The notes: generated by a model not told the origin, from the letters alone. Numbered from the stretch's first letter, positions 1 through 8,206 are shown. The stretch is 64,000 nt of DNA from Pseudomonas orientalis (GCF_001439815.1 NZ_JYLM01000008.1:124001-188000), one strand, 5' to 3'. Program-made: numbers and translations.

Positions 1-101
1 TGCGCATGGGGCCGATCGGTTCGCCGAGCGAGGTCGCGCAGGTGCAGAACAGCGTGCGCCTGGCCAACCTGGGGCAACCCAGCGTAGTGACCGCGGAATA
101 A
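1..101 (+). CDS. rlpA: RlpA septal lytic transglycosylase, 3' end only
   Basis: The window opens inside a reading frame that runs from base 3 to a TAA at 99-101. It encodes about 32 C-terminal residues, including RMGPIGSPSEVAQVQN and LANLGQPSVVTAE. The 'R-x-GP-x-x-S-x-x-E' pattern is the end of a SPOR domain, the module that binds denuded glycan at the division septum. The following dacC-ybeD-lipB-lipA order is the one known downstream of rlpA in Pseudomonas. RlpA is an outer-membrane lipoprotein transglycosylase that acts on denuded septal peptidoglycan. The catalytic part lies outside the window, so the name rests on the SPOR tail plus gene order. Confidence 0.8.
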   Translation, partial: RMGPIGSPSEVAQVQNSVRLANLGQPSVVTAE

Positions 102-118
102 GGCAATACAGAATTGAA

Positions 119-140
119 GGTTCAGGCGCGTGCCTGAGCC
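119..140 (+). terminator. Inverted repeat after rlpA, possible terminator
   Basis: A 9-bp stem (119-127 with 132-140, one T-G wobble, loop GCGT) sits 18 bases after the rlpA stop codon. No T-run follows, so it is a weak terminator candidate or an mRNA 3'-end stabiliser. The rest of the 178-base space before dacC shows no other clear signal, though it should hold the dacC promoter. Confidence 0.35.
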
Positions 141-279
141 CTGGTTGTTGGCTCGTTGCACAATAAAAACCCAGGGGCAAGGGGTGAGCGGGCAACCGAA
201 CACGTGACAGTCTGGAAGCGGCCTGTCTGAATAGTTTTGCCCGCGAGGGCAAGTTTCCATAAGCAATTTCGAGAGACGG

Positions 280-1437
280 ATGAACATCACCACCTTAGCC
301 AAACGTACGTGCCTGCTTATCTCGCTGATCATCGCCCCGGCTGCCTGGGCGGTTGAGATGGTGCCGGCTTCCCCGCAACTGGCCGCCAAGGCCTGGGTCC
401 TCATGGATGCCGCCAGTGGCAACGTGCTGGTCGAAAACGGTGGTGACGTGCGCCTGCCGCCTGCCAGCCTGACCAAGCTGATGACTGCCTACATCGCGAC
501 GCTGGAAATCCGTCGCGGCCAGATCGGCGAGAACGATCCGGTGACCGTCAGCGAGAACGCCTGGCGTACCGGCGGTTCGCGCATGTTCATCAAGGTCGGC
601 TCGCAAGTCACGGTCAGCGACCTGCTGCACGGCATCATCATCCAGTCCGGCAACGACGCCAGCGTAGCCTTGGCCGAGCACATCGCCGGCAGCGAAGACG
701 CGTTCGCCGACATGATGAACAAGACGGCCAGTGACCTGGGCATGACCAACAGCCACTTCATGAACCCGACCGGCCTGCCGAACCCTGAGCATTATTCGTC
801 GGCTCACGACATGGCGATCCTGGCCCGCGCCATCATCCGTGTCGACCCGGTGCACTACGCCATCTACTCCCAGAAGGAATTCTTCTGGAACAACATCAAG
901 CAGCCTAACCGCAACCTGTTGCTGTGGCGCGACAAGACCGTCGACGGCCTGAAAACCGGCCACACCGACGAAGCCGGCTACTGCATGGTGTCGTCCGCCG
1001 TGCGTGATGGCCAGCGCCTGATCGCCGTGGTATTTGGCACCAACAGCGAGCAGGCCCGTGCGGCCGAGACGCAAAAACTGCTGACCTACGGCTTCCGCTT
1101 CTTCGAAACCCAGACCTTCTATCAGAAGGGTACCGAGCTTGCGACTGCACCGGTCTGGAAGGGCGCGACCTCCCAGGTCAAGGCTGGCCTGGCTGATGAC
1201 CTGACCCTGACCATGCCCAAAGGCCAGCTGAAAAAGCTCGCCGCCAGCATGACCCTGAACCCGCAACTGGTTGCGCCAATCGCCAAGGGTGATGTGATCG
1301 GCAAGGTTGAAGTGAAGCTGGACGACAAGGTCGTGCACAGCGCCGACCTGATCGCACTGGACGCCGTCGACGAAGGTGGTATCTTCCGCCGCGTGTGGGA
1401 TAGCATCCGTCTATTCTTCTACGGCTTGTTCAACTGA
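280..1437 (+). CDS. dacC: D-alanyl-D-alanine carboxypeptidase (PBP5 family)
   Basis: This is a 385-residue low-molecular-mass penicillin-binding protein that removes the terminal D-Ala from peptidoglycan pentapeptides in the periplasm. A signal peptide ends near AAWA (residues 21-24). The three active-site motifs are present: S63-x-x-K66 in PASLTKLM, S123-G-N125 in SGNDAS, and K225-T-G227 in KTGHTDEAGY. A C-terminal amphipathic stretch (WDSIRLFFYGLFN) matches the PBP5/6 membrane anchor. Length is typical for DacC/DacA. The ATG at 280 follows a GAGAGACGG stretch usable as a ribosome site. It lies between rlpA and ybeD, the conserved Pseudomonas arrangement of wall-hydrolase genes beside lipoate genes. 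P. aeruginosa calls this orthologue dacC; enterobacteria call it dacA. Confidence 0.96.
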   Translation: MNITTLAKRTCLLISLIIAPAAWAVEMVPASPQLAAKAWVLMDAASGNVLVENGGDVRLPPASLTKLMTAYIATLEIRRGQIGENDPVTVSENAWRTGGSRMFIKVGSQVTVSDLLHGIIIQSGNDASVALAEHIAGSEDAFADMMNKTASDLGMTNSHFMNPTGLPNPEHYSSAHDMAILARAIIRVDPVHYAIYSQKEFFWNNIKQPNRNLLLWRDKTVDGLKTGHTDEAGYCMVSSAVRDGQRLIAVVFGTNSEQARAAETQKLLTYGFRFFETQTFYQKGTELATAPVWKGATSQVKAGLADDLTLTMPKGQLKKLAASMTLNPQLVAPIAKGDVIGKVEVKLDDKVVHSADLIALDAVDEGGIFRRVWDSIRLFFYGLFN

Positions 1438-1451
1438 TAGTGTGCACCTGC

Positions 1452-1486
1452 AAAGCCCCGCGTTGATCCGACGCGGGGCTTTGTTG
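1452..1486 (+). terminator. Rho-independent terminator after dacC
   Basis: A perfect 12-bp stem, AAAGCCCCGCGT (1452-1463) with its complement at 1471-1482, has a 7-base loop and is followed by GTTGTC. It lies 15 bases after the dacC stop and 35 bases before ybeD. It should separate dacC transcription from the ybeD-lipB-lipA unit. Confidence 0.85.
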
Positions 1487-1520
1487 TCGCCAAGGCTTAC
1501 GCTTACGAGGCCGTTACGCC

Positions 1521-1796
1521 ATGACCGATACCGAAGTAAAGGCGCCAAAGATCGAATTCCCGGTGGTGGACTATCCGATCAAGATCATCAGCGATACCGG
1601 CGTAGGCCGCAAAGATTTGATCCTCGAGATTGTGCGTAAGCACGCGACGATCAATGATCAGCGTGTGGACGAGCGATCCAGTTCCACAGGCAAATACACC
1701 ACGATCCAATTGCACATCGTTGCAATCGGGCAAGACCAGCTCTACGACATCAACAGCGAACTGCGGGCCACCGGCTTCGTGCACATGGTGCTGTGA
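1521..1796 (+). CDS. ybeD: YbeD-family DUF493 protein
   Basis: This 91-residue protein belongs to the DUF493/YbeD family, small ferredoxin-like ACT-type folds. Visible family features are FPVVDYPIKIISDTG near the start, a central ERSSSTGKYTTI stretch and the C-terminal VHMVL. The biochemical role is not established; the gene is almost always next to lipB, so a link to lipoate metabolism is often assumed. Its stop codon overlaps the lipB start, implying translational coupling. It probably heads the ybeD-lipB-lipA operon, since a strong terminator separates it from dacC. Confidence 0.9.
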   Translation: MTDTEVKAPKIEFPVVDYPIKIISDTGVGRKDLILEIVRKHATINDQRVDERSSSTGKYTTIQLHIVAIGQDQLYDINSELRATGFVHMVL

Positions 1797-2443
1797 TGTC
1801 GCATGTCCTGGGCTTTCGCGAGCTCGGCCGGATGGACTACGAGCCCGTCTGGCACGCCATGCAGCGCTTCACCAATGAGCGCGGCAGCGCGGCAGCGGAT
1901 GAAATCTGGCTGGTCGAGCACCCGCCGGTGTTCACCCAGGGCCAGGCCGGCAAGGCTGAGCATCTGCTGCTGCCGGGTGATATTCCGGTGGTGCAGGTCG
2001 ACCGAGGGGGTCAAGTGACTTACCATGGGCCTGGCCAACTGGTTGCCTATCTGTTGCTGGATGTGCGCAAGCTGGGGTTTGGCGTGCGTGATCTGGTCAG
2101 CCGCATGGAGGCTTGCCTGATCGAGCTGTTGGCCAGTTACGGCGTGACCGCTGCGGCCAAGCCCGATGCACCCGGTGTGTATGTGGATGGTGCGAAAATC
2201 GCGTCTCTCGGCTTGCGCATTCGCCACGGTTGTTCCTTTCATGGCCTGGCCCTGAACGTGGACATGGACCTGGCGCCGTTCCGGCGGATCAACCCGTGCG
2301 GTTATGCGGGGCTGGCGATGACCCAGTTGAGCGACCATGTCACACCCATAGAATTTGCCGAGGTAAGTGCCCGGCTGCGCGCGCAGCTCGTCAAACACCT
2401 CGACTATGCTGAGCAGACGACCCTGACGGGCGGAATCGATTGA
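1796..2443 (+). CDS. lipB: Octanoyltransferase LipB
   Basis: LipB moves the octanoyl group from octanoyl-acyl-carrier protein to the target lysine of lipoate-dependent enzymes, the first step of de novo lipoylation in the cytoplasm. The 215-residue protein shows the catalytic pair: K134 in GAKIASLGLR and C168 in NPCGYAG. The VTYHGPGQLVAY motif (residues 74-85) is typical. I place the start at ATG 1796, one base overlapping the ybeD stop (TGATG); a GTG at 1793 is also in frame. LipA follows after one base, so the two lipoate enzymes are cotranscribed. Confidence 0.96.
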   Translation: MSHVLGFRELGRMDYEPVWHAMQRFTNERGSAAADEIWLVEHPPVFTQGQAGKAEHLLLPGDIPVVQVDRGGQVTYHGPGQLVAYLLLDVRKLGFGVRDLVSRMEACLIELLASYGVTAAAKPDAPGVYVDGAKIASLGLRIRHGCSFHGLALNVDMDLAPFRRINPCGYAGLAMTQLSDHVTPIEFAEVSARLRAQLVKHLDYAEQTTLTGGID

Positions 2444-2444
2444 T

Positions 2445-3470
2445 ATGACTACTGATGTTGTGCAAACCATGATCCCGACGCTGGACATCACCGAGCGTCC
2501 AGCCCCGGCCCCGCGTGCCAAGGTGGAAGCCGGCGTCAAGCTGCGCGGCGCCGAGAAGGTTGCACGCATCCCGGTGAAGATCATTCCGACCACCGAACTG
2601 CCGAAAAAGCCTGACTGGATTCGCGTGCGTATCCCGGTCTCGCCGGAAGTCGACCGTATCAAGGCCCTGCTGCGCAAGCACAAGCTGCACAGCGTGTGCG
2701 AAGAAGCGTCCTGCCCGAACCTGGGCGAATGCTTCTCCGGCGGTACCGCCACCTTCATGATCATGGGTGACATCTGCACCCGTCGTTGCCCGTTCTGCGA
2801 CGTGGGCCACGGCCGGCCGAAGCCGCTGGACGTCAACGAGCCGCAAAGCCTGGCCATCGCCATCGCCGACCTGAAACTCAAATACGTGGTGATCACCTCG
2901 GTCGACCGTGACGACTTGCGTGACGGCGGCGCCCAGCACTTTGCCGACTGCATCCGCGAAATCCGCAAGCTGTCGCCCAACGTGATGCTCGAAACCCTGG
3001 TGCCCGACTACCGCGGGCGCATGGACGTGGCGCTGCAAATCACCGCCGCCGAGCCGCCGGATGTGTTCAACCACAACCTGGAAACCGTGCCGCGCCTGTA
3101 CAAGGCCGCGCGCCCGGGTTCGGATTACCAGTGGTCGCTGACCCTGCTGCAGAAATTCAAGCAGATGATGCCGCACATTCCGACCAAGTCCGGCCTGATG
3201 CTGGGACTGGGCGAAACCGACGAAGAAGTCATCGAAGTCATGAAGCGCATGCGCGAGCACGACATCGACATGCTGACCTTGGGCCAATACCTGCAACCGT
3301 CCCGCAGCCACCTGCCGGTGCAGCGTTTCGTGCACCCGGATATCTTCGCCTGGTTCGCCGAGGAAGGCTACAAGATGGGCTTCAAGAACGTCGCCTCGGG
3401 CCCGCTGGTACGGTCTTCGTACCACGCCGATGAACAGGCCAAGCTGGTCAAGGCGAGTCTGGTTTCGTAA
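2445..3470 (+). CDS. lipA: Lipoyl synthase LipA
   Basis: LipA is a radical-SAM enzyme that inserts two sulfur atoms into protein-bound octanoyl groups to make lipoate. The 341-residue sequence carries both iron-sulfur motifs: the auxiliary cluster cysteines C85, C90 and C96 (VCEEASCPNLGEC) and the radical-SAM C111-x3-C115-x2-C118 (CTRRCPFC). The essential C-terminal Arg-Ser-Ser appears in VRSSYHADEQ. The N-terminal extension of about 50 residues is normal for Pseudomonas. It directly follows lipB, and the transcription unit ends at the REPIN beginning at 3498. Confidence 0.97.
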   Translation: MTTDVVQTMIPTLDITERPAPAPRAKVEAGVKLRGAEKVARIPVKIIPTTELPKKPDWIRVRIPVSPEVDRIKALLRKHKLHSVCEEASCPNLGECFSGGTATFMIMGDICTRRCPFCDVGHGRPKPLDVNEPQSLAIAIADLKLKYVVITSVDRDDLRDGGAQHFADCIREIRKLSPNVMLETLVPDYRGRMDVALQITAAEPPDVFNHNLETVPRLYKAARPGSDYQWSLTLLQKFKQMMPHIPTKSGLMLGLGETDEEVIEVMKRMREHDIDMLTLGQYLQPSRSHLPVQRFVHPDIFAWFAEEGYKMGFKNVASGPLVRSSYHADEQAKLVKASLVS

Positions 3471-3497
3471 CACAGGTCTGTGCAACACCGCAGATCC

Positions 3498-3590
3498 AAT
3501 GTGGGAGGGGGCTTGCCCCCGATTGCGGTGTAACAGTCTCAAATGTGAAGACTGACACTCTGCTATCGGGGGCAAGCCCCCTCCCACATT
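3498..3590. repeat. REPIN, class A
   Basis: Two head-to-head copies of the palindromic REP unit (ATGTGGGAGGGGGCTTGCCC ... and its complement ending at 3590) flank a spacer of about 40 bases. The spacer has its own weak inverted repeat (GTGTAACAGTC / GACTGACAC). It sits between lipA and the LD-carboxypeptidase gene. Confidence 0.9.
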
Positions 3591-3621
3591 TCGTTATGCG
3601 TCATATCAGGGAGAATTGTGC

Positions 3622-4542
3622 ATGACCGCCGCCGTACCTGCACTGCGCCTCGAAGGCACCATCGGCCTGATCGCCCCCGCCGGCCCAGCCGCGCTGGACG
3701 TCGAAAAAGCCGGGCAATGGATGCGCACCCGTGGCTACGAACTGCGAATCTTCCCAGGCGTCTACGAGCGCGACGGCTACCTCGCCGGTAGCGATGAAGT
3801 GCGCCTGCGCGACCTTCACGCCGCCTTTGCCGACCCCGAAATCGATGCCATCTTCTGCCTGCGCGGCGGCTACGGCACGCCACGGCTGCTCGACGCACTG
3901 GACTTCGGCCTGCTGCGCGCCAACCCCAAGCCCTTGGTGGGTTATAGCGACATCACCGCCTTGCACTTGGCCATCAACCGTTACGCCGGCTTTGTGACAT
4001 TTCACGGGCCGATGCTCAATGCAGACCTGCTGGGCGACAAGCAACAGCCGACCGAATCCTCACTGTTCAGCCTGTTGCGTGGTCAGCTGGGCGCCGGCAG
4101 TGTGCTGGCGCACCCGGTGGCTTATCCGTTGACCACGATCGAGCCAGGCATCGCCTGCGGGCGCTTGCTGGGCGGTAACCTATCGATGATTGCGGCGGTG
4201 ATGGGCACCGCTTACGAAATTGACGCTGAAGGTATCATTCTGTTTATCGAGGACGTCAATGAGCCGATTTACCGCATCGACCGCCTGCTGACGCACCTGC
4301 GTTTGGCGGGCAAGCTGGCTCAGCTCGCGGGGGTGTTGGTGGGGGATGTGGCCGGTGTGGATCAGGTAGCGCTTGAAAGACTGTTGAAACAGACCTTCGA
4401 ACCGCTGTGCATTCCGGTGCTGGCTGGCTGGCGCAGTGGGCATTGCGATCCGAACCTGACGCTGCCGATGGGTGCGCGGGTGCGGTTGGATGCGGGGGAA
4501 CAGCGGGTGGTGCTGGAGCAGGATGTGGTGTTCAGCCGCTGA
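3622..4542 (+). CDS. ldcA: LD-carboxypeptidase, peptidase family S66
   Basis: This 306-residue serine peptidase resembles LdcA, which cleaves the L-lysyl/diaminopimelyl-D-alanine bond of murein tetrapeptides during cytoplasmic recycling. The nucleophile S109 lies in GYSDITALH, after the RGGYG motif (residues 81-85). Further family motifs are FIEDVNEPIYRIDR and GHCDPNLTLPMG, expected to supply the catalytic Glu and His. I chose ATG 3622 because it has AGGGAGA about 8 bases upstream; an upstream in-frame TTG at 3616 has no such site. The neighbours are murein enzymes (dacC, the SltB3-like transglycosylase). Confidence 0.92.
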   Translation: MTAAVPALRLEGTIGLIAPAGPAALDVEKAGQWMRTRGYELRIFPGVYERDGYLAGSDEVRLRDLHAAFADPEIDAIFCLRGGYGTPRLLDALDFGLLRANPKPLVGYSDITALHLAINRYAGFVTFHGPMLNADLLGDKQQPTESSLFSLLRGQLGAGSVLAHPVAYPLTTIEPGIACGRLLGGNLSMIAAVMGTAYEIDAEGIILFIEDVNEPIYRIDRLLTHLRLAGKLAQLAGVLVGDVAGVDQVALERLLKQTFEPLCIPVLAGWRSGHCDPNLTLPMGARVRLDAGEQRVVLEQDVVFSR

Positions 4543-4560
4543 ATGCACTGGCTGCTGCTA

Positions 4561-4653
4561 ACCGCCATCGGGGGCAAGCCCCCTCCCACAATTGGACCCT
4601 GTACCCTTTGGAATGCAGTCAAATGTGGGAGGGGGCTTGCCCCCGATGGCGGT
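4561..4653. repeat. Class A REP pair in outward arrangement
   Basis: Two class A REP units are arranged in the opposite order from most pairs here: the CATCGGGGGCAAGC unit (4561-4592) comes first and the ATGTGGGAGGGGGC unit (4621-4653) second, with about 28 bases between. It lies between convergent genes. Confidence 0.85.
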
Positions 4654-4670
4654 AGTTGCCCTAAGCCAAT

Positions 4671-5996
4671 CTATCGGCTTTGCAGCGCCTCCAGCAACTT
4701 CACCGTCGGATACCCATCCGCCGGCCAGCCCAACGCTTGCTGCGCCGCCCGAATCGCCTTGCGCGTGTTGGCGCCGATGATCCCGTCGGCATTGCCCGCG
4801 TCATACCCTTTGGCGCTGAGCGCCGTCTGCAGGTCGATACGCTGCGAGCGGCTCAGCGGCAGCTCATCCTTTGGCCAGCTCCCGCGAATCACCCCACCGC
4901 CACCAAAGCGCTCCGACAGCAGGCCCACGGCCAGCGCATAGGACGACGAGTTGTTGTACTTGAGGATCGCGCGGAAGTTGTCCAGTACCAGGAACGCCGG
5001 GCCGCGGTAGCCGGCCGGCAGCAGCAGGGCGGCGGACAGTTGCTCGACGTTGGCCGGCAGGCTCGTGCCGGGCGGCAATTGGATGCCCAGTTTCAGCCAT
5101 TCGGCCACGGTCTTGCGGACGCCACCATCGGCCAGGGAATAGTCAAAGCCCGAGGGCAGTGGCTGCACCTCAACGCCCCACGGCTGGCCTTTCTGCCAAC
5201 CGGAGCTTTGCAGGTAATGGGCGGTGGAGGCGAGGGCGTCACCCGGGCTGTTCCAGATATCGCGGCGCCCGTCACCGTCAAAGTCCACGGCGTGGGTGTT
5301 GTAGGTGGTGGGGATGAACTGGGTCTGGCCCATCGCGCCGGCCCAGGAGCCTTTCATCTGGTCGGCCGGGATATCGCCATGCTGGATGATCTGCAGCGCC
5401 GCCAGCAGTTGCGCCTGTGCAAACGCCGGGCGTCGGCCTTCGTAGGCCAGGGTCGCGAGGGAGCGGATCACCGAATTATTGCCCTGGAACTGGCCGAAGT
5501 TGCTTTCCATGCCCCACACCGAAACCAGCGCCTGGCGATCAACGCCATAACGCTCTTCGATGCGCTGCAGGATCTCGGCGTACTTGACCAGCAAGGCCTG
5601 GCCGTTGCGCACGCGCAGCGGCGACAGCGCGCCATCGATGTATTCCCACACCGGACGGGAAAACTCCGGTTGGCTGCGGTCGGCGCGAATCACGGCCATG
5701 TCCGGGCTGACGCCGGCGAAGGCGTTATCGAAGACTTCAGCCGTGATCCCGGCTTGCAGGGCTTGCGCACGAAAACCAGCCTGCCATTCGGCGAAGGTCT
5801 GGGTCGGTTGGATGTCCAGGTTATCCACCGCCAAAGGTGCCACAACGGCCGGCGCGACGGCCGGTACGGTCTTGACCGTGGGCAGGGGTTGAGCGTCCGC
5901 GGCGGTGGGTTTTTCCGCGCAGGCGACAAGCAGAATGAGGCTGGAGGCGGCAATCAACTGGCGAAGGTGCCAGCGACGGGAAAGACTAGAGGGCAT
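4671..5996 (-). CDS. sltB3: Lytic murein transglycosylase, SltB3/MltB type
   Basis: This 441-residue lipoprotein cleaves the MurNAc-GlcNAc bond of peptidoglycan with formation of 1,6-anhydro ends. It has a lipobox (LILLVAC) after a basic N-terminus, a proline/alanine-rich linker, and an MltB-type SLT domain. The catalytic Glu lies in VWGMESNFGQ, followed by GAMGQTQFIPTTYN and DFDGDGRRDIW. A C-terminal PG_binding_1 domain starts around residue 380 (LQTALSAKGYDAGNADG ... TRKAI). The start is taken at ATG 5996; a TTG at 6023 is in frame but would place extra residues before the signal peptide. The added binding domain and the position near lipA suggest the P. aeruginosa SltB3 (PA3992) type rather than MltB/SltB1. 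Confidence 0.92.
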   Translation of the reverse strand: MPSSLSRRWHLRQLIAASSLILLVACAEKPTAADAQPLPTVKTVPAVAPAVVAPLAVDNLDIQPTQTFAEWQAGFRAQALQAGITAEVFDNAFAGVSPDMAVIRADRSQPEFSRPVWEYIDGALSPLRVRNGQALLVKYAEILQRIEERYGVDRQALVSVWGMESNFGQFQGNNSVIRSLATLAYEGRRPAFAQAQLLAALQIIQHGDIPADQMKGSWAGAMGQTQFIPTTYNTHAVDFDGDGRRDIWNSPGDALASTAHYLQSSGWQKGQPWGVEVQPLPSGFDYSLADGGVRKTVAEWLKLGIQLPPGTSLPANVEQLSAALLLPAGYRGPAFLVLDNFRAILKYNNSSSYALAVGLLSERFGGGGVIRGSWPKDELPLSRSQRIDLQTALSAKGYDAGNADGIIGANTRKAIRAAQQALGWPADGYPTVKLLEALQSR

Positions 5997-6058
5997 GCAC
6001 AGGTCCAGGGGGTTACAAATCAAGTGCAGACCTTATCATGCCAGAGGGGCGCTTGCCT

Positions 6059-6223
6059 TCAGGCCGCCAGAAAGTAAGAAGCCTCCCAGCTGTTAGACTG
6101 GAAGGCTTCGCGGCGGTAGCTGCCTTTGCCCTTGCCGGCGCGTTCCTGACGGCTGCGGAACAGTGGCTGGGCGATGATGGATTTGGCCTTGTTCGGGCCA
6201 TGCTTGGATGGCTTTTTGCTCAT
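6059..6223 (-). CDS. arfA: Alternative ribosome-rescue factor ArfA
   Basis: A 54-codon gene encodes a small basic protein starting MSKKPSKHGPNKAKS. The sections QPLFRSRQERAGKGKGSYRR and SNSWEASYF match the conserved ArfA core (PLFR-x-R ... KGKGSY-x-R ... WEAS). ArfA recruits release factor 2 to ribosomes stalled without a stop codon and acts as a backup for trans-translation. The ATG at 6221-6223 is preceded by GAGAGAATC. A strong hairpin lies inside the last third of the reading frame (see 6078-6109), as in genera where full-length mRNA is rarely made while tmRNA is active. The gene is downstream of holA on the same strand, separated by a REPIN. Confidence 0.93.
   Translation of the reverse strand: MSKKPSKHGPNKAKSIIAQPLFRSRQERAGKGKGSYRREAFQSNSWEASYFLAA
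6078..6109 (-). terminator. Hairpin inside the arfA reading frame
   Basis: On the minus strand a 12-bp stem (6109-6098 with 6089-6078, one U-G wobble) and an 8-base loop fall within arfA codons, before the stop at 6061-6059. A pyrimidine-rich TTACTTTCT follows. In E. coli a similar in-frame structure causes premature termination or RNase III cleavage, giving a nonstop arfA mRNA whose product is tagged by tmRNA. The same logic is inferred here. Confidence 0.8.
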
Positions 6224-6324
6224 GATGGATTCTCTCGCTTGGGTGTGGAATGGAGCGGTGCAAATCATCTGCCGAAGTTGGGCCGCTGTAAAGCCCGGCA
6301 ATCTGCAGGAAGTTACACGGTCAA

Positions 6325-6416
6325 AATGTGGGAGGGGGCTTGCCCCCGATAGCGGTGTATCAGTGGAATATATGATCCTGACACACTGCCATCGGGGGCA
6401 AGCCCCCTCCCACATT
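6325..6416. repeat. REPIN, class A
   Basis: Two inverted class A REP units (6325-6355 and 6387-6416) surround a spacer with GTGTATCAGTG ... CCTGACACAC. It lies between arfA and holA, which are on the same strand. Confidence 0.9.
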
Positions 6417-6443
6417 GGACCTGCAGTGTTGCTGATAGACGCG

Positions 6444-7481
6444 TTACTCGGCAGGCAACGCCAGGCGCTGGCCGGCCATCAGCAACGACAAGCGGCTCAG
6501 GCTCATCCACGGCGAACCGGCCGCCTGGCCCTTGATCTGCGCATCGATGCGCTGCGCTTCCAGCAACAGTTGCGCCCAGCGTTGCGCCGAGTGCCGTTGC
6601 AGGGCCTTGCTCATCAGGGGCTTGCGCTTGTCCCACACCGGCGGCCGGGCCTGGCTGAAGCATTTGTCCAGCGGCGTGCCCTGGCCGTACTGCAACGCAA
6701 TATTAGCCAGTACCCGCAGCTCCCGGGCCAGGGCCCAGAGAATCACCGGCGGTTCCACACCCTCGCCACGCAGCCCTTCGAGCATACGCAAGGCGTGGGC
6801 GGGTTCGCCATTGAGGATCGCATCCACCAGCCCGAATACGTCGAACCGCGCACTGTCAGCCACCGCGCCCTGCACGGTTTCGACGGTGATCTGCCCCTCT
6901 TCGGCCATCAACTTGAGCTTTTCGATCTCCTGGGCGGCAGCCAGCAGGTTGCCTTCGACCCTTGCGGCGATCAGCTCGACGGCCTCTTGCGTGGCCGACA
7001 GCCCTGACTGCGACAGGCGCTGGCGAATCCATTGCGGCAGCTGGCTGCTGTCCACTGGCCAGATCTGAATGAACTGGGTCTGCGGGCCTTCCACCAGCGC
7101 CTTGCCCCATTTGGTCTTCTGCGCGCTGCCATCGAGCTTGGGCAGGCTGATCAGCAACACCGTATCCTCAGCAGGGCGCGAGCAGTATTCCATCAACGCT
7201 GCCGCGCCTTTATCGCCCGGTTTGCCCGAGGGCAGGCGCAGTTCCAGCAGGCGTTTTTCGGCGAACAGCGACATGCTCGCGCCGGCTTGCAGCAACGTTC
7301 CCCAGTCGAAACTGGCGTCGGCACTGAACACCTGGCGTTCATCGAAACCTTGCTGGCGCGCCGCCGAGCGAATGGCATCGGCCGCTTCCTGGCACAGTAA
7401 CGGGTCATCGCCGCTGACAATATAGACAGGCGCGAGGCCACCTTGCAGGTGTTTGGCGAGTTGGGCGGGGGCAAGTTTCAT
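6444..7481 (-). CDS. holA: DNA polymerase III subunit delta
   Basis: HolA is the delta wrench of the clamp loader, which opens the beta sliding clamp for loading on DNA. The 345-residue protein begins MKLAPAQLAKHLQGGLAPVY and continues IVSGDDPLLCQEAADAIR, the usual delta N-terminus. The clamp-binding region is around DASFDWGTLLQAGASMSLFA. The central LLAAAQEIEKLKL and LRMLEGLRGEGVEP helices match domains II and III. It follows lptE on the same strand with 39 bases between; leuS-lptE-holA is a conserved gamma-proteobacterial unit. ATG 7481 is the first and only sensible start. Confidence 0.96.
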   Translation of the reverse strand: MKLAPAQLAKHLQGGLAPVYIVSGDDPLLCQEAADAIRSAARQQGFDERQVFSADASFDWGTLLQAGASMSLFAEKRLLELRLPSGKPGDKGAAALMEYCSRPAEDTVLLISLPKLDGSAQKTKWGKALVEGPQTQFIQIWPVDSSQLPQWIRQRLSQSGLSATQEAVELIAARVEGNLLAAAQEIEKLKLMAEEGQITVETVQGAVADSARFDVFGLVDAILNGEPAHALRMLEGLRGEGVEPPVILWALARELRVLANIALQYGQGTPLDKCFSQARPPVWDKRKPLMSKALQRHSAQRWAQLLLEAQRIDAQIKGQAAGSPWMSLSRLSLLMAGQRLALPAE

Positions 7482-7491
7482 AGGCAGGGCG

Positions 7492-7516
7492 AACGGGGCG
7501 CCAGAAGCGCCCCGTT
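7492..7516 (-). promoter_or_regulatory. Intercistronic hairpin between lptE and holA
   Basis: A perfect 10-bp inverted repeat (7492-7501 with 7507-7516, loop of 5) fills the space between the lptE stop and the holA start. There is no T-run on the minus strand. It may attenuate transcription into holA or protect the lptE 3' end. Confidence 0.5.
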
Positions 7517-7520
7517 TAGC

Positions 7521-8126
7521 TTACTCGACAGGTACTTCAACAGGCGACTGTTTCGGCGTGTTGTCTTCATACTCTTGCGCAGCCTTCAGGGCATCGGCGT
7601 CAGCCTTGGCCTTGTTGTCGGCGATCTGCTGCAGTTCCGCGAGTTTTTCCGGGGTCAGCAGTTGCAGGCGAGTCATCATGCGCTGGATCAGATCACGACG
7701 CATTTCCTTGCGCGCCTGAAGGATCTCGGAGTCCGAGCCCACCAGGTTGTTGCCGTCGTGGCTCACGACTTTCTGCACCTGGATCTTGTCGCCCATCAGC
7801 GGCAAGTTATCGCGGCCCTGTATTTCGAAGCTGACGGTGGTGGCCAACTCGATGTCGGAAGCGCGACCGGCACTGGCGTAGCTGATGTTGCGCTGGGTTT
7901 CGCGCTCATCGACCAGGTTCAGCTTGTAGGTGGCGCCGCTATAGACGTGCACGCCGCTGTTTTCCAGGCTCTGGCGCAGTTGCGTCACGGTTTCGCCGTA
8001 GGCGTTACGTGCGCTGACGTCGAGTTCCTTGAGCGACAATTCATTGGTGCCGGTGCCGCGCAGCTGGAAGCCGCAAGCGCTCAACAGAACGGCCAGGCCC
8101 ATTACCAGCAGATTGCGTTTGATCAT
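7521..8126 (-). CDS. lptE: LPS-assembly lipoprotein LptE
   Basis: LptE is the outer-membrane lipoprotein that plugs the LptD barrel and helps insert lipopolysaccharide into the outer leaflet. The 201-residue protein has a signal peptide with lipobox LLSAC (Cys18), then GFQLRGTG, the characteristic mature start. The body (LKELDVSARNAYGETVTQL, VHVYSGATYKLNLVDERE) matches the LptE fold, and the tail is charged and low in complexity. It lies between leuS and holA, as in most gamma-proteobacteria. Confidence 0.95.
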   Translation of the reverse strand: MIKRNLLVMGLAVLLSACGFQLRGTGTNELSLKELDVSARNAYGETVTQLRQSLENSGVHVYSGATYKLNLVDERETQRNISYASAGRASDIELATTVSFEIQGRDNLPLMGDKIQVQKVVSHDGNNLVGSDSEILQARKEMRRDLIQRMMTRLQLLTPEKLAELQQIADNKAKADADALKAAQEYEDNTPKQSPVEVPVE

Positions 8127-8182
8127 GTTGTTGCTCCCCTTGAAACCAGGCGGGCCTTATCGAGGCCCTGAAGGTTTAGTTC

Positions 8183-8206
8183 GGCGCAGGGCTTGAGCCT
8201 TGCGCC
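8183..8206 (-). promoter_or_regulatory. Intercistronic hairpin between leuS and lptE
   Basis: A 10-bp stem (8183-8192 with 8197-8206, one G-T wobble) with a TTGA loop sits 9 bases after the leuS stop on the minus strand. No T-run follows. It is similar in size to the hairpin before holA. Confidence 0.45.
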
